Below, in pieces: positions 17,349 through 25,684 of a stretch of 61,878 nucleotides of DNA. The notes beneath the pieces are model-generated. The model searched no databases and was not told where the DNA came from. It saw only the letters and a list, made by a program, of their open reading frames with translations. A program made the translations under genes and the position numbers. How positions within the stretch are numbered: position 1 is the stretch's first letter; each line of letters opens with the position of its first letter. This DNA comes from Paractinoplanes deccanensis (GTDB lineage: Bacteria; Actinomycetota; Actinomycetes; Mycobacteriales; Micromonosporaceae), in the NCBI RefSeq assembly GCF_016862115.1, contig NZ_BOMI01000106.1, positions 1 to 61,878 of the forward strand, read 5' to 3'.

Positions 17349-17663
17349 ATGACTCAGCTGTCGTTCTTCAGTCGAGCGCAATTGGCCGCGATGCGTGATC
17401 GGACGGCCGCCCGCAACTTCTCGCCGGAGCGTGATGCGTTCCGCCGCGACCATAAGCGCCGCCGCGACCATGGCAAGGCCCGGCGTCACGCGCTGCGCAT
17501 CTACCAGCAGTTCCAAGCGTCGTGCCCAGACGAGCCCCCGCCCATCCCGCCACGCCCAGCCCCGAGGCCGCCTCGGACGCGTCCAGCCGCCCTGAGGCCA
17601 CCCCGACCACGCGCCGCCCCGACGTCGGATGTTCCCCATTCCGGCACGCCCTCCGGCGGCTAA
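17349..17663 (+). CDS. Small protein of an undescribed MRDRT/DAFRR family with a Pro-rich tail
   Basis: 104 aa. The first 55 residues are strongly basic and probably helical, with FFSRAQLAAMRDRTAARN followed by SPERDAFRRDHKRRR. The last 45 residues are Pro/Arg-rich and probably disordered. The same N-terminal block occurs in the protein starting at 61567. Codon use is less GC-biased in the conserved part (ACT, AGT, CAA, GAT, CAT) than in neighbouring genes. It is the only gene in the segment bounded by the 40-bp inverted repeats. The ATG at 17349 has a weak GAGAGA ribosome site. The basic block suggests nucleic-acid contact, but that is an inference. Confidence 0.65.
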   Translation: MTQLSFFSRAQLAAMRDRTAARNFSPERDAFRRDHKRRRDHGKARRHALRIYQQFQASCPDEPPPIPPRPAPRPPRTRPAALRPPRPRAAPTSDVPHSGTPSGG

Positions 17664-17861
17664 CGCAATCGCGCAAGACACAGGCCGAGCCGGCCGATCA
17701 CCCAACGCGGCCGGCCGGCCCTGGCCTGGGGTGGTCCCTCAGGCCGACGGACAGATGCGCGGCGAGGCGCGGCCAGGCGCGGCCACGGCCAGGCGCGGCC
17801 AAGCGTGCGGCGAGAGATGCGGCCGGTGGCCAGGCGTGGCCAGGAGGGGTGGCCAGCCGCG

Positions 17862-18080
17862 GCCAGGAGGTGCGAGGGCTTGGGCCGGGAGGTGCGAGGG
17901 CTGGGGCCGGTAGGTGCGAGGGGTGCGGCCGGGAGGTGCGAGGGGTGCGGCCGGAAGCTGCGAGGGCTTGGGCCGGGAGGTGCGAGCGCTGGGGCCGGGG
18001 AGGTGCGAGCGCTGGGGCCGGGGAGGTGCGAGGGGTGCGGCCAGGAGGTGCGGAAGGGGGTGCGGGTCGAAGATGTATGA
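17862..18080. repeat. GC-rich minisatellite (about 24-26 bp units)
   Basis: About eight imperfect units of the form GGCCGGGAGGTGCGAGGG(C/G)T lie upstream of the conserved core. The repeat copy at 28.5-29.0 kb has a different minisatellite at the equivalent place. Several long open frames cross this array on both strands and are not supported as genes. With the small CDS ending at 17663, positions 17664-17861 hold only unstructured GC-rich sequence. Confidence 0.85.
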
Positions 18081-18132
18081 GACGGCCGGCGGCCGATCGC
18101 TCAGCCAAGCCATGCAGCCTGCCCCCGAGACC

Positions 18133-18412
18133 ACCAACCCGCGCAACCGGCCTGGAATTGCCGATGGACCAACAACGAAGCGTGCCTGCGAAACCAACCT
18201 GCCCTGGCCGGACCACAGCGCGGCAGCGAACAACGACCCCGACGGCCGAATGGGGACTGCCCAGCCCGGCCACCCACACAGCGGCGAAGTACCACCGACT
18301 GGCCGTAACGGAACACCATGCGAGGTGGAGGGCCGGGGGTGGGCACTCACGGCATAAAGCGAAGCCAGCCGCGAGTGCCCACCCCCGGCCCTCCACCGTC
18401 AACCGCAACCAA
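18133..18412 (+). repeat. Dispersed repeat, copy A: core plus terminal hairpin
   Basis: The 18133-18323 core is roughly 85% identical to the reverse complement of 28600-28789. It ends in an inverted repeat: 18324-18348 pairs perfectly (25 bp) with 18373-18397, with a further 4 of 5 inner pairs and a loop of about 14 nt. The hairpin would also terminate the glycosyltransferase operon, whose last stop is at 18434. It does not look protein-coding in itself. Confidence 0.85.
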
Positions 18413-18433
18413 GTCCACCCCCAGAAAGCGCGA

Positions 18434-20788
18434 CTATCCGGCCGCGGACGAGCCGACCAACTGGAAGATGGCCACCCCCGGACCCTGATAGAAGACCTTC
18501 CAGTCCGGCGACGCTCGCAGCGCCTTCTCCAGGGACGCCATGGCATTGTCCGGCTCCGTGCCGAAGTAGTCGGTGTAGGCGTCCATGGCCTCGCTGACCA
18601 CCAGGTAGTTGGTCTTGTAGTTCATGGCTCGGATGTACGTCTCGATCTCCGGGAGGCGGGCGCCGCTCAGGGTGTTCGTGAAGAGCGGGTCGCCGACCAG
18701 GGAGATGTCGACCGAGACGTGGCCCTTGTTGAAGGAGCCGTAGTTGCCCGTCAGCTTTGTCGGGAAGTTCGGGGCCACCAGGATCAGGCCCGAGTCGGTT
18801 TCGGCGCGGGCGTAGAAGTAGTTGGCCGCTTCGATGTCTGTCGCGCGCATCTGGTGGACGTACAGCTGGCCTTGGAGACCTTGGAGGCCGGCCAGGAGCA
18901 GGGCGGCCATCAGGAGGCCGGACAGGATCATGGTGGGGACGCCGCGCCTGCCCTTGCCGGCCCACAGCAGGCCGATGAGCAGGCCCACGAACGGCAGGGA
19001 GAAGGCGAAGACGCGGTAGATGGCCTCGCCGCCGTAGTTGCCGCCGGCCAGGGTGGCCATGGGGGCGAAGCCCAGCACCACCGGGACCAGGACGCGGCCG
19101 GCCTTCTTGCGGGTGAGGAAGACCGTCAGGAGGGCGGCCAGCCACAGGCCGATCGCCAGGACGCGGGAGACCAGGGCCGAGAACTCCTGCTCGGGGGTGC
19201 CCCAGGATTGGGCGTTGCCGCCGGCGTTGTGCAGGAAGTCGAGGCTGAACAGGCTGTACTGGCTGGCCACCGAGACCATGCGGGGGCCGATGAAGGCGAC
19301 CGCGATGACGATCAGGCCGGCGGTGAGCAGGCGGGGGCGCAGCGCGCCCAGGACCGCCAGGATGATCACCGGGATCATCATGACGACCGGGGTGAGCTGG
19401 TGGGAGACCGTGATCGCGCCGTAGATGCCGGCCGCGGCCAGCGACGCACAGAGGCGGGCGCGGGCGGTCGTCTCGCGTGCCGGGGGCATGCCGTTGACCA
19501 GCCGGCGGCGCAGGCGGCCGATGCGGCCCCTCGGCTCGCCGGTGAGGACGGGCGGGGCGATCAGCCAGCGGGCCACGACGAGCCAGAAGGCCAGCATGAG
19601 CGGGAAGACGAAGGCCTGCGGCGAGAAGTAGCCGATGTCGACCCACATGCATGCCTGGAAGAGCAGCACCGCGACCGCGATGACCCGGCGGTCCTCGGTG
19701 AACTGGCGCAGCAGGGCCGCCACGATCAGCGACGTGAGCAGGGCGAAGAACAGCGAGGACCAGGCCGAGAAGGAGATCGCGTCGACGCCGGAGACGTGCG
19801 AGATCATCGCTACCACGGCGAAGAAGCCGGGCCACTGCTGGTAGATGTCGCTGCCGCTGATCAGGTGGCCGTTGTCGCGGATCAGGTCGACGACGCCGAT
19901 GTGCTTGTAGGTCCACGCGTACTCGGTGGTGCCGTCGAGCAGGGGGACCGTCGCCTGCATGATGACCGGCACGATCACCAGGTGGGCGGCGAGCACGGCG
20001 CGGCGGGCCGGGCCGAACAGCTCGACGGCGAAGCCGATCAGGAGCAGGACGGCGCCGATCACGAAGGGGACGCCGAGCGCCGCGGTGAAGCCGTACAGGC
20101 CCACCTGGCCGGGCTGAAGCCGGACGAGCGCGACGATCCACAGGGCCAGGCCGGCGGCCATGGTGACGAAGGGAACCGCGCTCGCGCCGGCGGTGTCCTC
20201 GCGGGTCAGGGCGGGCGCCCACGCGTGCCGCAAGCGGGCGAGCTGCACCGCCGATCCGATCAGGCTCGCCGCGGCGAGCAGGCCGAGCCAGGCGTACGGC
20301 TGCCAGACGCGCAGCCACAGCGGCACCACCGCGACGAACGTGGTGACCGAAAGGCTGCCGGCCACGGTGAGCGCCCACGACGTCAGGCGGTTGCGCACGT
20401 CGGCGGCCGACAGCAGCGCGGCGCCGGGGCCGAGCGTCACGAAGGCCACGAGCAGCGCCACCGAGAGCGGGCCGGAGAAGGCCAGGCCGAGCAGGCCGAT
20501 CACCGACGCGGCGATGCCCGCCAGCGCGAACTCGGGGCGGTGGTCGACGGTGACGGTCCGTTCCGGAGAGCCGGTGGTGATCACCGGGGCGGGCAGCATC
20601 CGGGTCTCCGACTGGTCGTCGGGGCCGAGCGGGATGCGCAGGGTCCGGTCGCCGACGTCGAGGCGGGTCGTCGCGTCCCGGTCGACGGACGTGATCACCG
20701 CCGTCTGGTCCGGGTCCGGCGCGGGGGTGCCTGCCGCGCCCAGCACGATGCGGACGGTGGTGTCCGGCTGGTCCGGCGTCTCGGCCAT
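18434..20788 (-). CDS. Large polytopic membrane protein, GT-C-like, of a glycosyltransferase operon
   Basis: 784 aa. Residues 1-100 are a charged cytosolic segment with TAVITSVDRDATTRLDVGD. About 13-14 hydrophobic helices follow (about 105-620). The C-terminal 150 residues (from about 630) are soluble and probably external. The layout and the SGSDIYQQWPGFFA and TVSHQLTPV loops fit GT-C-fold, polyprenyl-phosphate-sugar-dependent glycosyltransferases or polymer-assembly proteins. The ATG at 20788 shares its A with the TAA of the upstream gene. It is last in a four-gene operon, and probably assembles or exports the polymer built by the three GT2 enzymes. Confidence 0.8.
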   Translation of the reverse strand: MAETPDQPDTTVRIVLGAAGTPAPDPDQTAVITSVDRDATTRLDVGDRTLRIPLGPDDQSETRMLPAPVITTGSPERTVTVDHRPEFALAGIAASVIGLLGLAFSGPLSVALLVAFVTLGPGAALLSAADVRNRLTSWALTVAGSLSVTTFVAVVPLWLRVWQPYAWLGLLAAASLIGSAVQLARLRHAWAPALTREDTAGASAVPFVTMAAGLALWIVALVRLQPGQVGLYGFTAALGVPFVIGAVLLLIGFAVELFGPARRAVLAAHLVIVPVIMQATVPLLDGTTEYAWTYKHIGVVDLIRDNGHLISGSDIYQQWPGFFAVVAMISHVSGVDAISFSAWSSLFFALLTSLIVAALLRQFTEDRRVIAVAVLLFQACMWVDIGYFSPQAFVFPLMLAFWLVVARWLIAPPVLTGEPRGRIGRLRRRLVNGMPPARETTARARLCASLAAAGIYGAITVSHQLTPVVMMIPVIILAVLGALRPRLLTAGLIVIAVAFIGPRMVSVASQYSLFSLDFLHNAGGNAQSWGTPEQEFSALVSRVLAIGLWLAALLTVFLTRKKAGRVLVPVVLGFAPMATLAGGNYGGEAIYRVFAFSLPFVGLLIGLLWAGKGRRGVPTMILSGLLMAALLLAGLQGLQGQLYVHQMRATDIEAANYFYARAETDSGLILVAPNFPTKLTGNYGSFNKGHVSVDISLVGDPLFTNTLSGARLPEIETYIRAMNYKTNYLVVSEAMDAYTDYFGTEPDNAMASLEKALRASPDWKVFYQGPGVAIFQLVGSSAAG

Positions 20789-22053
20789 TACTGTCGGGCC
20801 TCCGTGTGTCTCGTGGCGGCGCGGCGGCCCTTCAGGTACGCCCGAGGCCCGGCGAGCATGCCCCGGCGGTTCGCCGACAGCAGCTCCCGAGGGAAATCGT
20901 CGCGCAGCGTGGCGGTCCGCGGGGTGTCCTTGCCCGTCATGTCCCGCAGGGCGTGCGGCGCCAGCCTGATCAGCGGGAAGATCAGCCAGGGGCGTTTCAT
21001 CAGCAGGCTGGTGTACGCGGCCACGAGCCCCGTGCCGTAGCCGACCATCTGCTTCTCGAGCCCCTGGTAGTCGCGGCGGTGGTAGTGGCGGGTGACCGCC
21101 GTCGGCTGGTAGACGATCGTGCCGCCGCCGAGCAGCACCTGGGTGAACGCCAGCGTGTCCTCGGAGCCCATGGCCGGGGTGCCCGCGCCGAGCGCGGTGT
21201 CCCACATGCCGATCCGCTCGATGACGCCGGGACGGAAGGTCATGTTGGCGCCGGTGCCGAACGGCGGCAGCGGGTAGAGCGGGCTCTGCCGGTGCGCCGT
21301 GTGCGGGCCGAAGGTGTCCGGCGTGAAGCCGCGGCCCTTGCTGTGCCCGCCGAACTGCTCGAACCACATCTGGGCGCGGGTCTCCAGCTCGGCCGGGACG
21401 ATCACGCCGGAGATCACGTCGGCCTCGGGGTGGTCGTGCAGGGCGCGGGCGATCTCGGCCAGCCAGTGCCGGTCGGCCACCTCGTCGTCGTCGATCCAGG
21501 CCAGGATCTGCCCGGGCGCGGCCCTGACCGCGGCGTTGCGCGCGTGCGAGAGGCCGGCGCGTGGCTCCAGCAGGTAGTCGACCGGGCCGCGCCGGGCGGC
21601 GTCGCGGACCACCCGCTCGGTGGCGCCGGTGACCGGCGCGTTGTCGACGACGAGCACGCGGAAGCTGGGGTATTCCTGGCCGAGCAGGCTGTCGAGGCAG
21701 CGGGCCAGCATCTCGGGGTGCTCGCGCGTGCAGATCACGACGGTGAGGTGCGGCGCGGTGGCGAGGACGCGGCGCCGGGACGCGAGGAACTCGGCGCCCG
21801 CGGCGAGCCTCGGCCGGATCACGTCGCCCAGCTCCGCGTCGATCGCGGCGGCCAGGGCCTCAGGATCAAGACCGTTCTTCGGTACGTCGACCAGCACGGT
21901 CCCCAGCGGCTCGGTGAACAGCCGCACCAGCACCCAGGCCTGTTCGGCGCGGCGCCCGTCGGGCCGGATCGCGGCGACGGCCGGCAGCGGCTCGGCGAGG
22001 TCGGCGTCGAGGACGACAGCGGGCAGCGTCCCGGTGCTCGTGGTGGTGCTCAT
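20788..22053 (-). CDS. Glycosyltransferase family 2 with N-terminal extension
   Basis: 421 aa. An N-terminal domain of about 110 residues (LPAVVLDADLAEPLPAVAAIRP...) precedes a GT2 domain with TVVICTREHPEMLARCLDSL, DDDE (DxD-type metal site) and GSEDTLAF as the acceptor/base region. It transfers a sugar from a nucleotide donor to a growing glycan. The ATG at 22053 overlaps the upstream stop (ATGA), and its own stop overlaps the next start, which indicates translational coupling. Confidence 0.9.
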   Translation of the reverse strand: MSTTTSTGTLPAVVLDADLAEPLPAVAAIRPDGRRAEQAWVLVRLFTEPLGTVLVDVPKNGLDPEALAAAIDAELGDVIRPRLAAGAEFLASRRRVLATAPHLTVVICTREHPEMLARCLDSLLGQEYPSFRVLVVDNAPVTGATERVVRDAARRGPVDYLLEPRAGLSHARNAAVRAAPGQILAWIDDDEVADRHWLAEIARALHDHPEADVISGVIVPAELETRAQMWFEQFGGHSKGRGFTPDTFGPHTAHRQSPLYPLPPFGTGANMTFRPGVIERIGMWDTALGAGTPAMGSEDTLAFTQVLLGGGTIVYQPTAVTRHYHRRDYQGLEKQMVGYGTGLVAAYTSLLMKRPWLIFPLIRLAPHALRDMTGKDTPRTATLRDDFPRELLSANRRGMLAGPRAYLKGRRAATRHTEARQ

Positions 22054-22988
22054 CGGGCGGGCTCCAGCGCCGCCTTGGGCTGCCGCTTGGCAGCGACCGT
22101 CTCGACCGCGCCGCCCCAGCCTGCGGCGGCCACCCCGGCGAGGATGCCGCCGGCGCGCAGGAAGCGGCCCGCGCCCAGGTCGCGCAGGAACGCCTTGGGC
22201 AGCGACCACAGGTAGGAGCGCTCGGCGCCGAGCGTCTCACCGCCGTCGTGCAGGCCGGCCATCTGCACCTTGCCGCGCCCCTCGGCGTAGCAGCGGTGCA
22301 CGAAGAACGAGAAGGTCGAGCGTTTCGCGGGGACCTCGTGGCGGATGACGGCGCTCGGCACGTACATCCAATGGCCGCCGTCGAGGGCGCTCATCCGCAG
22401 GCAGAGCTCGGTGTCCTCGGGGCGGTTGCGGTCGCCCAGCTTGCCGAAGCCGACCCGGAAGCCGCCGACGGCGTCGAAGGCCGAGCGGCGCACGACCATG
22501 CTCGCCGACCAGACGTTGCGGATCGGGGAGGTGACGGTGGGCATCCCGGCGTACGAGCCGCCGACCGCCCAGAGGAACTCGTCGGGCATCCAGCGGGGGC
22601 GGCTCGACTCCCACGCGGGCTCGATGCCGCCGCCGGTGCCGACGACCCGGGGGTCGGCGAACGGCGCGATCAGGTTCTCGAGCCAGTCGGGCTGGGCGGT
22701 GATGTCGTCGTCCATGAAGGCGACCAGCGGGGTCCGGGCGTGGAAGGCGCCGGTGTTGCGGTTGCCGGAGACGCCTTTGCCGTACGCGTTCTCGAGCACT
22801 GTCACGCCGGGAAGCTCGCGCCGGATGCGGCGGAACAGCGCCGGGTTGTGGTCGACGACGACGATGACGTCGGCCGGGGCGGCCCGCTGCGACCGGGCGC
22901 AGGCGATCGTGCGCACGAGCGACGGCCAGCGTTCCTCGGTGTGGGTCGGGATCACGATCGACGTGGCGAGCAGGGGGGCGGAAGGCAC
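22050..22988 (-). CDS. Glycosyltransferase family 2
   Basis: 312 aa. It has the GT-A fold: TSIVIPTHTEERWPSLVRTI at the N-terminus, FMDDDI (DDD metal site) at about residue 91, and NRPEDTELCLRM (ED acid pair). The C-terminal part resembles an amphipathic membrane-association region. It starts at GTG 22988 after AGGAG. It is coupled to the following GT2 gene. Confidence 0.9.
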   Translation of the reverse strand: MPSAPLLATSIVIPTHTEERWPSLVRTIACARSQRAAPADVIVVVDHNPALFRRIRRELPGVTVLENAYGKGVSGNRNTGAFHARTPLVAFMDDDITAQPDWLENLIAPFADPRVVGTGGGIEPAWESSRPRWMPDEFLWAVGGSYAGMPTVTSPIRNVWSASMVVRRSAFDAVGGFRVGFGKLGDRNRPEDTELCLRMSALDGGHWMYVPSAVIRHEVPAKRSTFSFFVHRCYAEGRGKVQMAGLHDGGETLGAERSYLWSLPKAFLRDLGAGRFLRAGGILAGVAAAGWGGAVETVAAKRQPKAALEPAR

Positions 22989-23036
22989 GGGGAGCGTCTC
23001 CTGGGGCGAGGGGAGGGGCGGAACGGGCGCGTGCCG

Positions 23037-23942
23037 TCAGTCGTCGAGGACCGACGCCCGCTTGGCCTCGGCGTTCACGGCGCCGGACGCGAAGCGGCGC
23101 GGGGCCGGGCGCGGGGCGGCGGCCGGGTCCTGGTGCACGACGACCCCGCCGGGGCGGCGCTCGCCGGTGCGCTTGTCGCGCCGCATGCGGCCGTACTCGC
23201 TGAAGATGGTCCGCAGGACCCGGAACCCGTCGCGGAAAGTGTTGAGGTTGGTCTCGCCGTGGATGCGGCGGTGCTCGATGCTGCCGACCTCGCCGACCTT
23301 CATGCCGTCCACAGCGGCCCGGATGTTGATCATGGTTTCGATCTCGAAGCCGTCGCCCCACAGCTTCGTGCCGTCGGTCGGCCGCGGCAGCCGGACGTCG
23401 GGGAGGTCGAGCACCGGTACGACGCTGCGCCAAAACGCGTTGTAGCCGTAGCAGAGGTCGGTGAACCGGGTCCCGAACAGCACGTTCACGACCAGGTTGA
23501 GCCCGTCGTTGCCCATCTTGCGCAACCGGGTGATGTCGTGACTGTGCCCGCCGTGGTTGAAGCGGGAGCCCTTCACGAAGTCGGCGCCGGCCACCAGCTT
23601 GGCGACGAAGAGCGGGATCTCGGCCGGGTCGGTGGAGCCGTCGGCGTCGATCATCACGATGATGTCGCCGGTGCAGGCGGCGAAGCCGCACGCGAGCGCA
23701 TTGCCCTTGCCGGTGCGGGTCTGGTGCACCACGACGACGTCCGGGCGCAGCTGGCGGGCCACCTCGACGGTGCGGTCCACCGAGCCGCCGTCCACCAGAA
23801 CGACCTCGTCGATGCTCGCCGGAAGCTTGGCGAACACGTGGGGGAGGTTGCGCTCCTCGTTCAGGGTCGGGATCACGACGCTCACTGTGGGTGACTTCTT
23901 GCCGTTACCGTTCGTGTCGGCAGTGGGCGTCGAGTGCTCCAT
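23037..23942 (-). CDS. Polyprenyl-phosphate (dolichol-phosphate)-type glycosyltransferase family 2
   Basis: 301 aa. After about 20 flexible residues the GT2 domain begins at SVVIPTLNEERNLPHVF, with DGGSVD, the metal site MIDADGS and KGSRFNHGGHSHDITRLR, as in DPM1/polyprenyl-phosphate sugar synthases. It probably makes a lipid-linked sugar used by the GT-C-like protein at the end of the operon. The ATG at 23942 follows GGAAGGGATCGAC. First gene of the minus-strand operon, 48 nt before the next. Confidence 0.9.
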   Translation of the reverse strand: MEHSTPTADTNGNGKKSPTVSVVIPTLNEERNLPHVFAKLPASIDEVVLVDGGSVDRTVEVARQLRPDVVVVHQTRTGKGNALACGFAACTGDIIVMIDADGSTDPAEIPLFVAKLVAGADFVKGSRFNHGGHSHDITRLRKMGNDGLNLVVNVLFGTRFTDLCYGYNAFWRSVVPVLDLPDVRLPRPTDGTKLWGDGFEIETMINIRAAVDGMKVGEVGSIEHRRIHGETNLNTFRDGFRVLRTIFSEYGRMRRDKRTGERRPGGVVVHQDPAAAPRPAPRRFASGAVNAEAKRASVLDD

Positions 23943-24606
23943 GTCGATCCCTTCCCAGAAGGCCGATGCGGCAAGAGGCGTAGCGCCTTCGCTTCTGTCG
24001 CCCCACCGTAGCAAGCAGCTACGAAGCGTCAACTAGCCGAAAACCTGACCGCTCTCATCCGCCCTGACGAACCTGTGAGCAGGCTGAATTGCCGACCGTC
24101 ACGCTGAACGATCTTCGTCACACTGTCACCGTCGGTAATGGTCACGGAATGTGAGCCGGGCACGAAACGCTCGGAAGGGCGATGTGCCGCGAACCGGCGC
24201 GAAGGGCTCAGCGCGGGCCATAGAAGTAATGTCCGAATACTCGGTGTGATCTGAGTCACCGCATATGAACATCACGGTGTGTGAAGGTCGAGTAGCAGCT
24301 CGGTTGCCGAGGTATCGACGAGCTGCGATCGCGGGGTCGCCGAAAGGGCTGCCGCCCGTAGCCTTCGGTCGCGCATGCCGTTGGTGAGGCGATGAACGCT
24401 GACGAAGCACTCTGTGTTTGTGGGCATCCGTTGCGCGCTCACCGGCACCACCGCCGGGGGGCGGACTGCGCGCTCTGCGAGCCGCCGGTCTGCCCGCGAT
24501 TTCGGCGACTGCGGTGGTGGCACAGGCGGGGCGGCCGGGGTGCAAAAACCTACTAGATCTGTAGGCTAAGTGTCACTTGCTCGCACGACAGGCCGGAGGG
24601 ACTGCC
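23943..24606. other. Divergent intergenic region with two dyads
   Basis: 664 nt between the divergent GT operon and sulfotransferase. Its composition is less GC-rich, and the short open frames have no ribosome site or familiar sequence. Two dyads are visible: CGTAGC-N5-GCTACG at 24007-24023, 65 nt upstream of the GT operon start, and CCTAC-N7-GTAGG at 24549-24565, 41 nt before the sulfotransferase ATG. Both share a GTAG half-site and could be binding sites for one regulator. Confidence 0.45.
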
Positions 24607-25560
24607 ATGCCGCTGCCCGATTTCCTGATCGCCGGGGTGCCCAAGGCGGGAACGACCGCGCTGCACGCCGCCCTCGCCCGGCATCCGGAGCTGTTCCTCC
24701 CTGCGGTCAAAGAGCCGAAGTTCTTCCTCTCCGACGGCCCGCCACCCACCGCGGGCGGCCCCGGCGACGTGCAGACCTACCAGGAGCACGTCTGGCGGCA
24801 GGAGGACTACGAGGCCCTGTTCAGCCCCGCGCCCCCGGAGGCCACGCTCGGCGAGGCGACACCCTTCTACCTGTACGACCTTCAGGCGCACGAGCGCATC
24901 AAGGCGCTCATCCCGTCCGCGCGGCTGATCGTGCTGCTGCGTGACCCGGTCGACCGGGCCCACTCCAACTGGACCCACCTCTGGAACGCCGGACTCGAGC
25001 CGGAGGCCGACTTCCTCACCGCCTGCCGCGCGGAGCCGCGGCGCAAGGCGGCCGGCTGGGCGCCGTTCTGGCACTACGTCGGCCTCGGCAGGTACGGCGA
25101 GCAGGTGCGCCACCTCTACGAGCACTTCCCGCGCGAGCAGGTGCTGCTGCTGCGCTACCGCGAGCTCAAGGACGACCCGGCCGCCACGCTCGACCGGGTC
25201 TGCGCGTTCCTCGGCGTCTCGACCGGGGTGCTGACCGCCATCCCGCGCGAGAACGTCAACCGGCACGTGGTCGAGGACAACGAGGTGAACCGGATCCTGC
25301 GCTTCCTCCTGCGCGCCGGCGCCTCGCACGGCCACCGGTTCCCGGTGCCGCTGCGGCTGGCCGCCCGCGGGCCGCTGCTGACGCTGCTGCACCGCAAGAA
25401 GGGCACCCGGCCGGTGACCACGCCGCACGAGCGGGCCGAGCTGCTGCCGCTGTTCGCCGACGACATCGCGCTGCTCGAGGAGGTGACGGGGGAGCGGTAC
25501 GACGACTGGCTCGCCGTCGACCGACACGCGGGCGGCGCGCAATCCCCTCAAATTCCATAG
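24607..25560 (+). CDS. PAPS-dependent sulfotransferase
   Basis: 317 aa. The 5'-phosphosulfate loop AGVPKAGTTAL (about residues 9-19) and the 3'-phosphate motif LLRDPVDRAHSNW (about 110-122) define the carbohydrate-type sulfotransferase fold. It moves sulfate from PAPS to a hydroxyl or amine. The context between glycosyltransferases and glycosidases suggests a glycan acceptor. The ATG at 24607 follows GGAGGG at 24594-24599. The last residues (DDWL) match the usual domain end. Confidence 0.9.
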   Translation: MPLPDFLIAGVPKAGTTALHAALARHPELFLPAVKEPKFFLSDGPPPTAGGPGDVQTYQEHVWRQEDYEALFSPAPPEATLGEATPFYLYDLQAHERIKALIPSARLIVLLRDPVDRAHSNWTHLWNAGLEPEADFLTACRAEPRRKAAGWAPFWHYVGLGRYGEQVRHLYEHFPREQVLLLRYRELKDDPAATLDRVCAFLGVSTGVLTAIPRENVNRHVVEDNEVNRILRFLLRAGASHGHRFPVPLRLAARGPLLTLLHRKKGTRPVTTPHERAELLPLFADDIALLEEVTGERYDDWLAVDRHAGGAQSPQIP

Positions 25561-25672
25561 GTGACGCATACTTGAGCACTGTCCCGCCCGCTTGATCCGC
25601 GCCGCATGGTTGCCCGCTTGACCGTGGCGCTTGACCCGCCCGCTTGATCCGCCCGCTTGGTTCGCCCGCGCC

Positions 25673-25679
25673 GAAGGAG
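25673..25679 (+). promoter_or_regulatory. Ribosome binding site fixing a TTG start
   Basis: GAAGGAG ends 5 nt before TTG 25685. No comparable site precedes the in-frame ATG at 25631. The preceding 25565-25670 is filled with degenerate CGCCCGCTTGATC units, which argues that the upstream part of the frame is not coding. Confidence 0.75.
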
Positions 25680-25684
25680 TCGCC

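Larger units (their letters stand above)
16967..18412. mobile_element. 1.45-kb segment bounded by perfect 40-bp inverted repeats
   Basis: Positions 16967-17006 on the plus strand are identical over 40 nt to the reverse complement of 18373-18412, and the match extends inward with one mismatch for five more bases. The segment contains one small CDS (17349-17663), a 25-bp minisatellite, a conserved core also found at 28.6-28.8 kb, and a hairpin. It sits exactly between the 3' ends of two polysaccharide operons. It could be a non-autonomous transposon or genomic-island unit, or simply two copies of a dispersed hairpin repeat facing each other. No transposase and no clear target-site duplication is visible. 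Confidence 0.45.

Noticed and set aside
17739..18350. Possible protein encoded by the conserved core on the minus strand
   Set aside because: Both copies can be translated with similar sequence in this frame, but the frame crosses the hairpin and minisatellite, lacks a ribosome site and has no domain. Nucleotide-level conservation explains it.
17522..21040. A plus-strand frame of over 1100 codons
   Set aside because: It passes through the minisatellite and then antisense to the GT-C-like gene; composition is repeat-derived.
20806..22215. A plus-strand frame of about 470 codons across the glycosyltransferase operon
   Set aside because: Opposite-strand artefact of high GC; the minus strand encodes GT2 proteins with catalytic motifs and coupled starts.
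25565..25670. Coding start at ATG 25631 for the propeller protein
   Set aside because: The region is repeat-like and has no ribosome site; TTG 25685 with GAAGGAG is far better.
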